DNA of 60,000 nucleotides, from contig NC_092674.1 of the NCBI RefSeq assembly GCF_964355755.1, positions 29,998,001 to 30,058,000 on the forward strand, read 5' to 3'. Origin of the DNA: Antedon mediterranea. Taxonomy: Eukaryota > Echinodermata > Crinoidea > Comatulida > Antedonidae. Position numbers and translations under genes: made by a program. The notes below the pieces were generated by a model. The model searched no databases. It saw only the letters and a program-made list of their open reading frames with translations, and had not been told where the DNA came from. Positions 53,901 to 60,000 of the stretch are shown piece by piece (the stretch's first letter is position 1; each line of letters begins with the position of its first letter).

Positions 53901-55805
53901 TGAAACAATGTAAGATTTACGCATATATTAATTGTAAAGGTTTATCACGTTGATGAGATTGTGAAACCTGGGAACTTTATATGCGTCAGTAACCTGCAGT
54001 GGAAAGGTATGGATAAGAGATCAAGGATTGCCTGTGGACATGTCAATGACATGACAGTCATAACGCAGAACCCAAGAACACAAAACTTGAAGAAATTACT
54101 GAAATGTCTTCAAGATCAAATTATGGTAATGTAGTACAGTCGACTGTTTCAATGCTTGACTCTTTATAAACCTGAGACTCTCCAAACCCAGACTTTTCCA
54201 AAAGGTCATCCAAAAATCTTGTTCACAATCAATAACATTAGTAATACCAGAAATTCTAGGAAAGTTATTAGGCCAGCCCAAAGTGTCATGTATTGAGAGA
54301 AGTTACTGTGTTCAAGCAATATATATTTCATTTCTATGTTTTTTGAATGACAAACTGAATAAACGAGAAATACTTAAAGAAAATGTGTAATGTTATTTTA
54401 TTTTAAGGTGATGCTTCTGCTTTCTTTTAATATTATTAATGTTATTTTGCAGGACCCAAAATCTTTCATTGAAATAAATCAAGATGTGATAGAAGGCTTG
54501 TTATCCATTGTGCATCAGCCACAGACCCCAGTAACACCATATGCTCAACCTCCGTTACCACCACCATTAAGCACTCCAAGAGTACATCGATCAAAGAGAA
54601 TTAGCAGCTGTCTTCAGTTCACACCATCGCCATCATTTGCTGTTCCTCGATCATCTGCCCTGCAAGACCGAACACCAGTTTTACCAAAAAATAAGTTTGC
54701 CACTCCAAAGAGTCAAGACTTTAGGGCGTACTATTCTAAACGATTGTACACAAAGGATGGTAAAGATACCAACACAAGCACAAGCTTAATTGATCAGAAA
54801 AATGTTGACATTCAGGAAGGAATTAAACAAACCCCAAAGACAAGCTGTTGGAAGGAAATCGATCACAAGGCGTCCAAGACACCATTGCTGTCAACACCTG
54901 GCAATAGTTCTGGAATAACATTTCCATTGTCGACCAAGAAAATAATAACACCAAAAAGTCAGAACTTCAGTTCTTACTATAAAAACAATTCTTCAACAGG
55001 AAAGAGCCAAATGACATCATTGCCTCATTTGACATCAACACCAATGAGTGCCAAGAAGGAAAGTCAGTTGAGAAGAAATAGCTTAAGACTGGAACAACTG
55101 TCCAGGATACCTTCTCCTCCTCCTCTTCAGCAACTTTACTCTGACTCTTCAGCCCTTTCACAGAGTTACAAGAAACCAATTGATCATGCTCACCAGAACA
55201 CGATTCGCCAAGAAGGAATAGATGATCTGGAACTACAGGCATTAGATGCAGGATTCAGCAACAGAACTCTGGCTTTAGATGACTCTGGAGATTTTGATTT
55301 TTCTGAAGCTTCTCCAGAAAAGAAAATTTCTTCCCAAAGTAAGACATTTGATGACATTGAGATGGATTCCTCTTTGAATACCTCGTGTTTGTCGCAAATC
55401 TCTGACATCCCTACACAAGTCTTGAGGGACCTTGATCTGTCAGGGTTAGAAGAGATTACAAGTAGTGCGCCATCAATTGTCAAGAATGATGACCAAGACA
55501 AAGCTGACATGACATCAACATTAACCCAGTTATCAGAAATGGTAAAAAGAGAAAATGATCCTCCAGCAGTAATGGAGGATGATGGAATATCAGAACTGGT
55601 TATAAATACCAATGTGAGCACATCTCAGGAAGATTTTGGTAGAAGAAAGAGAAAAAGAGCAACTGATGGCAGGGGAGAGCTCAGTGATGTCGATGGTAAA
55701 AGCTCACAGACATTAGATGATACATCATCATCACGTGCTACTGTATCACAGAGTTCCTCAAGACGTGTTACAAGATCAAGCTCTAAGAAAGTCTTTAAAA
55801 TGTGA
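29354..55805 (+). CDS. BRCA2: BRCA2 homologue, 23 coding exons
   Basis: BRCA2 mediates homologous recombination by delivering RAD51 to single-stranded DNA in the nucleus (family knowledge). Exons: 29354-29968, 30157-30283, 30660-30919, 31378-31575, 31957-33496, 33946-37704, 37821-37880, 37998-38070, 38213-38483, 38669-38785, 38899-39083, 39376-39504, 39806-40010, 40240-40404, 41931-42110, 43425-43572, 44107-44228, 51724-51843, 52416-52594, 52891-53103, 53427-53502, 53940-54125 and 54453-55805. They join in frame to 3427 codons including TGA, close to the length of the human protein. Order seen: PALB2-binding W-F motif, [15 protein letters not shown] elements, 17 BRC repeats (residues about 1180-2104), helical domain, OB folds with tower (about 2341-2976), then a 450-residue tail with a PLPPP motif and a basic cluster RRKRKR. 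All introns read are GT-AG. Odd points are the enlarged BRC array and F-x-T-G cores. The start could instead be the ATG at 29363. Confidence 0.96.
31378..31575 (+). CDS. BRCA2: BRCA2 exon with triplicated SSLATPP motif
   Basis: The exon reads [11 protein letters not shown] followed by two further TSSLATPP copies (30-base direct repeats at about 31426-31512) and then KSSTTST. Human BRCA2 has a single SWSSSLATPP in the equivalent place, next to the Ser-Ser-Thr known to dock PLK1. Flanks have good acceptor (TTTTTCAG) and donor (GGA|GTAAGA). Confidence 0.88.
31646..31706 (-). repeat. tRNA-like (SINE head?) segment
   Basis: On the minus strand AGCTCAGTGGTCTAGA resembles a Pol III A box, and GGATTCGAGTCC about 36 bases later resembles a B box. 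A 5-bp stem with a 7-base loop can be drawn between them. The T stem pairs poorly and no acceptor stem is clear, so a tRNA-derived SINE remnant is likelier than a functional tRNA. Confidence 0.4.
31957..33496 (+). CDS. BRCA2: BRCA2 large exon preceding the BRC exon
   Basis: This 513-codon exon corresponds in position to human exon 10. It is rich in acidic, Ser and Lys residues with a strong basic cluster [13 protein letters not shown] (around 32565-32605), a candidate nuclear localisation or DNA-contact patch. Little residue-level similarity to human can be claimed. It ends AAAAAAG|GTGCGA. Confidence 0.88.
33553..33867. mobile_element. TTAA-flanked MITE (family D), copy 1
   Basis: TTAA at 33549-33552 and 33868-33871 flank inverted ends AGATGTATTGTCCTCC and GGGGGACAATATATCT. 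A related copy sits at 46891-47254. TTAA targets fit piggyBac- or Kolobok-type transposition. It ends about 80 bases before the BRC exon. Confidence 0.8.
33946..37704 (+). CDS. BRCA2: BRCA2 BRC-repeat exon
   Basis: This 1253-codon exon corresponds to human exon 11. It starts after TTTATTTTCTGCAG and ends CAAG|GTATTC. The first 260 codons are acidic linker. From about 34740 there is a regular array of RAD51-binding BRC units joined by short variable linkers. The third nucleotide and linker lengths vary, so the array is not a simple satellite. Confidence 0.95.
34743..37515 (+). repeat. BRCA2: Array of 17 BRC repeats
   Basis: The invariant Phe codons of successive units start at 34758, 34920, 35082, 35274, 35433, 35607, 35781, 35961, 36129, 36336, 36513, 36678, 36852, 37017, 37173, 37293 and 37431. 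The typical unit is [20 protein letters not shown] followed by KQTFDD. Units 4-13 are nearly identical, while units 14-17 are diverged and look older. Units 1-14 and 16 have F-x-T-G; units 15 (FKTA) and 17 (FHTA) keep the Ala. Spacing is 120 to 207 bases. Confidence 0.95.
37821..38785 (+). CDS. BRCA2: BRCA2 linker exons before the DNA-binding domain
   Basis: Four short exons (37821-37880, 37998-38070, 38213-38483, 38669-38785) carry the chain from the BRC array to the folded domain. [13 protein letters not shown] resembles human PPFKTKSHF, and the last exon ([16 protein letters not shown]) is basic like the human segment before the helical domain. Phases 1, 1, 2, 0 are consistent. Confidence 0.85.
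38899..40404 (+). CDS. BRCA2: BRCA2 helical domain and OB1 exons
   Basis: Exons 38899-39083, 39376-39504, 39806-40010 and 40240-40404 encode the strongly conserved DSS1/ssDNA-binding core. Landmarks: [82 protein letters not shown] and [14 protein letters not shown]. Each matches the human order. Confidence 0.95.
39127..39287. mobile_element. MITE family A, copy 10
   Basis: AAGCTTTGTCTACACTATCA opposes TGATAGTATAGACAGAGTTT. It lies between BRCA2 exons 11 and 12. Confidence 0.8.
39555..39735. mobile_element. pogo/Tigger-like MITE
   Basis: TA dinucleotides at 39553 and 39736 flank inverted ends CAGTCAACTCTCCCAATACC and its partner GGTATTGGAAAAGTTGACTG. A TA target and CAGT... termini are typical of pogo/Tigger derivatives. 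A related diverged sequence is at about 54128-54310 (TACAGTCGACTGTTTC). Confidence 0.8.
40568..41747. mobile_element. ~1.2 kb element ending in a GGTTATCCGC hairpin
   Basis: The left end GGTTATCCGCAGCGC and the right end TGCGGATAACC are inverted. The right end itself is a hairpin (41723-41747: ten-base arms around CAAGT). The interior is rich in GCGCGT words, unusual for this AT-rich region. No coding frame or clear target duplication is seen. It fills most of the BRCA2 intron 40405-41930. Confidence 0.6.
41931..42110 (+). CDS. BRCA2: BRCA2 exon, start of OB2
   Basis: [20 protein letters not shown] matches the human [20 protein letters not shown] block almost residue for residue, and [14 protein letters not shown] matches VGCVDVIIQRAYPIQ. 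Acceptor TTTCTAG and donor ATG|GTAAGT are good. Confidence 0.95.
42128..42264. mobile_element. MITE family A, copy 11
   Basis: AGCTCTGTCTACACTATCAA opposes TTTGATAGTGTAGACAGAGC. It begins 18 bases after a BRCA2 exon and is one of the best preserved palindromes of the family. Confidence 0.85.
42533..43387. mobile_element. piggyBac-like non-autonomous element
   Basis: TTAA at 42529-42532 and 43388-43391 flank exact inverted ends CCCTTTCACTGCG and CGCAGTGAAAGGG. TTAA targets with CCC...GGG termini are the piggyBac hallmark. No transposase frame is present in its 855 bases. It ends 37 bases before the BRCA2 exon at 43425. Confidence 0.88.
43425..44228 (+). CDS. BRCA2: BRCA2 tower exons (first two)
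   Basis: Exons 43425-43572 and 44107-44228 encode [20 protein letters not shown] (human [20 protein letters not shown]), a charged helical stretch and then [20 protein letters not shown], similar to the human three-helix tip. The first exon's donor AGTG|GTAGAC is weak, but the join restores frame (G|AA). The next exon is 7.5 kb away. Confidence 0.88.
44229..44785 (+). repeat. Nested tandem duplication at a BRCA2 donor site
   Basis: A unit of about 200 bases starting TAGGTTTTAATCTTTAAGCC at the donor is repeated from 44430. Its 3' part, a 74-base block beginning GGAATTGGACAGCGCTATCT, is then repeated three times at about 44567-44785. Confidence 0.88.
45863..46004. mobile_element. MITE family A, copy 12
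   Basis: TTAAGCTCTGTCTACACTAT and TAGTGTAGACAGAGCTTAA form its ends, giving a TTAA or TA on each side. Copy 13 at 46575-46690 retains only the left arm and centre. Confidence 0.85.
46891..47254. mobile_element. TTAA-flanked MITE (family D), copy 2
   Basis: It runs from AGATGAATTGTCCCCCC to GGGGGACAATATATCT with TTAA on the left and a mutated TGAA on the right. The interior aligns with 33553-33867 through AAACAGTTAAATT, TTTTGCTTTAAATT and GTGAATAACTATTATG. Confidence 0.8.
47466..47765 (+). repeat. Diverged ~110-bp tandem repeat, three copies
   Basis: TAATTGTAATACC followed by a TGGTACATACAT word appears at about 47468, 47578 and 47680, each with a related A/T-rich tail containing TATAAAAGAAACTA or similar. 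Confidence 0.6.
50495..50705 (+). repeat. 76-bp tandem duplication plus decayed third copy
   Basis: ACCAATGTTTTTAATAAATA to GATGGATGTATACA occurs twice in succession without change. A third, diverged copy follows with AGGCTCTAAAATATGGTGATG. Confidence 0.9.
51410..51615 (+). repeat. ATTGATTGATTATC simple repeat
   Basis: Irregular ATTGATTGATTATC units run for about 200 bases, ending about 110 bases before the BRCA2 exon at 51724. Confidence 0.9.
51724..54125 (+). CDS. BRCA2: BRCA2 tower end, OB2 end and OB3 exons
   Basis: Exons 51724-51843, 52416-52594, 52891-53103, 53427-53502 and 53940-54125. Landmarks: [20 protein letters not shown] (human [20 protein letters not shown]), [56 protein letters not shown] and [14 protein letters not shown]. 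These are in the human order and complete the ssDNA-binding region. Confidence 0.94.
52732..52844. mobile_element. MITE family A, copy 14
   Basis: TAAGCTCTGTCTACACTATC opposes GATAGTGTAGACAGAG. It ends 46 bases before the BRCA2 exon at 52891. An open frame spanning it into the exon is fortuitous. Confidence 0.8.
53515..53685 (+). repeat. AAGTTTATATAAGTAT tandem repeat
   Basis: Irregular copies of AAGTTTATATAAGTATAAGT fill the start of the BRCA2 intron after 53502. The unit resembles the donor itself (AAGGTAAGTTTG). Confidence 0.85.
54453..55805 (+). CDS. BRCA2: BRCA2 C-terminal exon
   Basis: This is a single 450-residue exon after [19 protein letters not shown] corresponds to human LPLPPPVSP. 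Two copies of TPKSQ(D/N)F-x-x-YY (about 54705 and 54950) sit where the human RAD51-filament-binding C-terminal region lies. [13 protein letters not shown] resembles human DEELALINTQALL. A basic cluster GRRKRKRA near 55640 could be a nuclear localisation signal. The stop is TGA at 55803-55805. Confidence 0.92.
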   Translation, partial: DPKSFIEINQDVIEGLLSIVHQPQTPVTPYAQPPLPPPLSTPRVHRSKRISSCLQFTPSPSFAVPRSSALQDRTPVLPKNKFATPKSQDFRAYYSKRLYTKDGKDTNTSTSLIDQKNVDIQEGIKQTPKTSCWKEIDHKASKTPLLSTPGNSSGITFPLSTKKIITPKSQNFSSYYKNNSSTGKSQMTSLPHLTSTPMSAKKESQLRRNSLRLEQLSRIPSPPPLQQLYSDSSALSQSYKKPIDHAHQNTIRQEGIDDLELQALDAGFSNRTLALDDSGDFDFSEASPEKKISSQSKTFDDIEMDSSLNTSCLSQISDIPTQVLRDLDLSGLEEITSSAPSIVKNDDQDKADMTSTLTQLSEMVKRENDPPAVMEDDGISELVINTNVSTSQEDFGRRKRKRATDGRGELSDVDGKSSQTLDDTSSSRATVSQSSSRRVTRSSSKKVFKM

Positions 55806-55836
55806 AGAATGTAAAAGAACTCGAAATCTAAACCTA

Positions 55837-55964
55837 AAGCTCTTTGTCTACACTATCAAACTTTATGTGACAAAAAAATATGATGTACCCATGTATTGAC
55901 ATGATGATGTCATATCACTACCATATTTGGGCACATTAGTAGTTTGATAGTGTAGACAGAGCTT
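55837..55964. mobile_element. MITE family A, copy 15, in BRCA2 3' UTR region
   Basis: AAGCTCTTTGTCTACACTAT opposes ATAGTGTAGACAGAGCTT. It starts 32 bases after the BRCA2 stop codon, so it is probably transcribed as part of the 3' UTR and could form a hairpin. Confidence 0.8.
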
Positions 55965-56631
55965 AAGAAAAGTAATTTAAAATAATGAGAGAATGTTTTA
56001 ATTATTTATTTAGTATATTTGTGGCTCCCATCATACATCCTTGTATCATGGAAGGCTCTGGCAGGCTTTTCCAGGCTTGTACAAGTCTTCGATGTTTTAA
56101 CGAGTCCATATCTATGCAATCTACCAAATACTGTACTTTGTAAATTAAGATAAAGAAGTTTTTATGCCAAGTTTAACGTTTATTTTAACAAAAATGAAAG
56201 TTTACAGTAATTGTTGTAATAACCATCTATAACGTGTTAATATAAACAGTTAATTTTTAATTACATTTTAGTAGTCTTTCTTTGACGTCATCTAACCTTC
56301 TATGACAAATCATAAAACTACACATTGCATACTACCACAATGAAACTAACCATTTTGAAAACTTTTATTCAGGTAAGCTAAAACAAAAAGGCATTCACCA
56401 AAAAAGCCATGTCACAAATATCCACTCACTAAAAATGAATAAACCAACAGAAAAGTGGCACTAATACTGATTAAAATTTAATATATTTACAATGCGATGG
56501 ATAAGTACAGTTGTACTTTCTCTGCATGATATAACTGACCGGAAGTGTCCAAAAGACTTCTTCTTAAGAACTGTTCATGTATACTGCTACAGTTTGCGCC
56601 CTAAAGTCCGTTATATAGATTACATCAATTC
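55965..56631. other. Convergent 3' region
   Basis: This is A/T-rich sequence between BRCA2 and the minus-strand gene. TTTATT at 56364-56369 is an AATAAA on the minus strand, 263 bases past that gene's stop. No clear plus-strand AATAAA was found close to the BRCA2 stop. Confidence 0.45.
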
Positions 56632-57360
56632 CTAGTGCATAACCGTAGCTCCTTTAATTAATACAGAAAAACAATTTTGATTTTCCACGTCTCGTAACAT
56701 AATTGACAGTTCGTTAAAAATGACAGCTAATTTTACAGTATTTATAAAAGTATTGTGTCCGTCTTGAATTAATGAATTAAGATAATTATTGTGGATATTC
56801 GCAAAAGGAGGCCTATTGGTTTTGGACATCTGTCTTTTTAGTTCGTGGCCCTTGACCTTAGAATTCATATATTCGATTAAGTTTTCTAAAACTGGTTTTA
56901 ACTATGAATTAACCCAGGACCCCAGGATTTGTAGTTGTACGCCACACCTATAGGAAAGAGCGCGTCCAGTACACACGTGCGCGAATTTTTTGCAAAATCT
57001 GTAACAATGTTTTCGTTTTTTTAGTTAATAACGTACTTATACTTATTATACATTGTGTGTATATTTTATCATATTTTTATAATATGATGACGTATTGATA
57101 CGTCACAATTGAATATCTACGCACAAGATGATTGACAGGTGATCATTAATCGTTTGATTGAATTGATAGAAATTAGGTTCTGTGAGTGATTATCAAATGC
57201 AGCAATAATATAACCCATTAAACATGAACGTACACAAACGATTTGCTCCCCTAGGCAATATTCAACACTTACCGTGGAGTTAGCATCGTACGTTTGGGCT
57301 AAGTACAGGTGCCATGCCCCTATGGCCTTTCCATACGACAGCCCGAGGCGCTTACCCTTC
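56632..57360 (-). CDS. Unidentified gene, last two exons (partial)
   Basis: Exon 57360-57273 (acceptor TTTTTTAG, donor ACG|GTAAGTG) joins in frame to 56901-56632 (acceptor AATTCATAG, stop TAG). Together they encode about 118 residues, beginning KGKRLGLSYGKAIGAWHLYL and ending SVLIKGATVMH. The join LAQTYDANST|LKPVLENLIEY gives a plausible amphipathic helical protein. A hydrophobic Met-initiated stretch resembling a signal peptide at about 58508-58440 on the same strand, ending at GGAT|GTAAGC, could be an upstream exon, but its phase does not fit a direct join. I do not recognise the family; a small secreted helical protein is only a guess. Confidence 0.6.
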
Positions 57361-58960
57361 CTAAAAAAGTATTCTATTGATTAATTTCTGTATCTAATTA
57401 ATTTGTCTTCTTTGTCGATCGAAATTTAAATGTTTATAATTATTATGTTGATGGTTTACACGCCATTGAGGCATAACGACGGTTCGTTAAACGGCATTTA
57501 TCTGGTTTAATAATTATTGAAAACCCGTACACAAGTTAACAATTACATATTGTGCGTTATTGTAACAAAATAGTATAATAGCGACGGGTACTATCGGATA
57601 ATAGTTATTGTACGAATTGTCAGATATCTAGATTTCGTTAAACGCCACTTTGTTCGTGTTGTATTTTAATTAGACACAAAACGTGTCCGTTCAGAAATTT
57701 ATACCAACACTCGTAGATTCGTTCTTAACCAACAAGAATTCTAGGCCTAGGTGATCAATCAAATTTAATAATGCCATGTTCTTTGAATATAAAACAATCT
57801 ACATTGGATTGTTATCAAACTTTTGAGTAATTGTCCTCAGTCTTTAATAGTCCGTAGAGAAATGAATTTACTCTATGTTTTTTTAAACACGGTCACGAAT
57901 TGAAAGAACCCGATTCCCATTTTCAATTCCTGAAATGCCCTTTTCAAAATACAGCACCAGAAGCAAATATAAAGTAATGATAAATGCTCCCCCCATTCCC
58001 CCACCCCCCAAAAAACCATCCTATAGCTGTTGTCTTGGACATTCATCGGCTGGTAGACCTACTAAACCAATAACCCTGTTAAGGAGGAAGAAATCAGGTG
58101 GTCAGCAGATGAGATAATTGAATTAGGGTTGGGGTGGGGAGCGGTAGTCAAATTGTGCTGAGATTTCGTTACGTTACCTGGCCGGTGGTTTGTTGGTTTT
58201 AGTTATTTCATGTCAATGGTCATCTGTTCTATAATAGTGGTCAGTTTATTCTATTATTCATGGCTGGTTAAATTTGTGGTTAGTGTGTCAATTAGTGGTG
58301 CGCCGCTTTCTCTGACAATAAAAGCCAAAACGTACTTAAATATTATAATATATTAATTAATTTCGAAAGCTTGTTTAACTTTTAATGTGTTTGTCTTTAT
58401 GACTTTTGACGACGATGTCAGTGATCCTGCAATCTTGCTTACATCCGGCCAACAGGAGTAAAAACACGTTAAAATGCGTTATTGTTCTTAACAGTGGTCC
58501 AGTTGTCATCGTCCTACCATCACGTGTATGACGTAGTGCCACGCGTGCGCACAGGTTCGACGACCTGTATCTACAATACGTAGAGCTTAATCCATAACGT
58601 AGGAATTGAATTAGACCGTGGGTCGCAGCACCGCTCTTGGCACGTTTGGCGTGCATATTCGTAAAATCTCGTAATTGTAAGGATAAAGGGCTGAAGGGCC
58701 ATGTTGATTTTTACTACACACGCAGAAAACGTATAAAATCATTGTTCTTCACTCACTATAAGTTGATATACAAACACACGGGGAGATCACTGTTAATTAA
58801 ATAGTACAGTATTGATAATAGAATCTCATTTAGTGAGATAAATATAATTGTTTCAGAAAAATAAACATGTATGTCAGGGTCACTGTTGAAATTGGTTTTT
58901 GTAATCAAGTGACACTATTGTAGTACATGTTATGAGATGCATTGAATCTCCTTTGGGTAT
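57361..58960. other. No supported gene
   Basis: This is AT-rich sequence with a C-run near 57989-58010. Candidate upstream exons of the minus-strand partial gene may be hidden here, but no pair of splice sites and frame was convincing. Confidence 0.4.
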
Positions 58961-58964
58961 AGAA

Positions 58965-59155
58965 CACCCATATACAGTGGACACAATGACGTCCCTATAT
59001 ATCCAGAGGACACACCTATACAGTGAACACCTTACACCCATATATATCAATGGGGAACCCCTTATACATCGGACACCATGACACCCCTATATATCCAGCG
59101 GACACACCTGTGCAGCGGACACGTGACCATGACACCCCATGGGAAACCCTTATTA
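58965..59155 (+). repeat. Degenerate GGACACACC/CTATATATCCAG minisatellite
   Basis: Words GACACC, CCCCTATATATCCAG and CAGCGGACAC recur several times in a loose 30-45 base period. The open frame across it is a by-product. Confidence 0.65.
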
Positions 59156-59279
59156 AGGGTAATAAACTCGTGAAACGAACGCGAGGAAACGTAACACACA
59201 GCCAACTTCGTTGAGTAGTGCCGACGATGGGTTCTATTGCTGTACGTACTCTACTTCTAAATCACTTTTTTGCTGCTTA

Positions 59280-59440
59280 AAGCTTGGTTTTTCCACTCGC
59301 ACGTAACACGAGGACGTAAGCGCAACGCATGTATTTGACAAATCACAAGCGATGGATTATTTTGAACTGTCGGCCGGTCAAATCACTTCCGTTGCGTATA
59401 TACATCCTTGCGCTGTGTCTTTATAGTGAGAACAAAACTT
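59280..59440. mobile_element. MITE family B, rightmost copy
   Basis: AAGCTTGGTTTTTCCACTCG is mirrored by TAGTGAGAACAAAACTT, with the internal ACAAATCACAAGCGATGG block of the family. Confidence 0.65.
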
Positions 59441-60000
59441 AACCAAAAAGTAACCTTACGCAGCCAGATTTAGTTGTTTCTTTTAATTTTTAAATTATCA
59501 TATGTAAATGCTTTTTATGAAAACGAAAGTCTGCCATTATTATTTGGTTCGTACTTAAATCCGAATGATATCCGAATGTTTCCGAAACTTTCTTTGTTGC
59601 TAATTAAAACAATCTGGACGCATTAACATGAATAAACAACTGAAATATTATCCTAAGTATATGAGGCGTCGATAGAAATAACAAACTTCCATTTAGACTT
59701 GCTGTTATTAACGAACACTAATTCCGAATATCGTATTAAGTTTTAATATGTTTTGTTATATCACCTTTCGTGTCAAAGAATACAATTTATTGTGTTTTCA
59801 TTCAATAATCGTAGGATGTAACTGGGAAAAGTGAATTTAATGACCATCGTGGCATTATGATGTTCACGATAGAATTACATAATGCTCCTATTATTATGTG
59901 TAGGTTAATTGTACGGATTGTAATGAGTTACAATACATTATTAACGAAATATAAATTAATTGGCGATTGGTTTCCATTTTAATCAGTTACTTCCTATAAA

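Noticed and set aside
58375-58656. Full 93-residue minus-strand open frame as a gene
   Set aside because: The upstream half is Arg-rich and unlike a protein; only the hydrophobic stretch before GGAT|GTAAGC is kept as a tentative exon of the partial gene.
1-60000. A novel multi-gene defence or metabolic system
   Set aside because: All confident genes belong to known animal families and show no operon-like or functional linkage; the novelty lies in BRCA2 architecture and mobile elements.

Overview
This is an AT-rich, intron-rich animal genome segment. It has GT-AG introns of roughly 0.1 to 7.5 kb, dense miniature transposons and many TAGGCCTA-type words. Two DEG/ENaC (ASIC-type) channel genes and a full-length BRCA2 point to a bilaterian animal. 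The word usage and the ASIC-like family suggest a marine invertebrate deuterostome (echinoderm or hemichordate), but this is inference and not a species call.

Layout. (1) 1-5796: non-coding, with a 12-bp-type minisatellite, a ~1 kb direct tandem duplication and several foldback MITEs. (2) 5797-14492, plus strand: a complete nine-exon ASIC-like channel gene of 490 codons; its last intron carries a 3.3 kb transposon flanked by an 8-bp target duplication. (3) 15163-25978, minus strand: a complete paralogous channel gene (498 codons) in convergent orientation, with the same intron phases and two alternative, duplicated first coding exons. (4) 25979-29334: divergent intergenic region containing an 876-bp foldback transposon with a perfect 8-bp target duplication. 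(5) 29354-55805, plus strand: BRCA2 in 23 coding exons (3426 codons plus stop). It has the PALB2-binding N-terminus, a 17-copy BRC repeat array in one large exon, the helical/OB/tower DNA-binding domain and a long single C-terminal exon. (6) 56632-57360, minus strand: the last two exons of an unidentified gene convergent with BRCA2. (7) 57361-60000: no supported gene; minisatellite and MITEs.

The two channel genes would make trimeric sodium channels of the plasma membrane. BRCA2 would load RAD51 on single-stranded DNA in the nucleus. The neighbourhood shows no shared pathway. What unites the window is mobile DNA: at least 15 copies of one palindromic MITE, about 10 of another, piggyBac-, pogo- and hAT-like non-autonomous elements, and a gene-affecting duplication whose breakpoint meets a transposon copy.

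Most notable biology: the BRC array has 17 units, and 15 of them carry F-x-T-G where the known RAD51-binding motif is F-x-x-A. All exon coordinates were derived by eye from splice signals, reading frame and family similarity. No transcript evidence was available.
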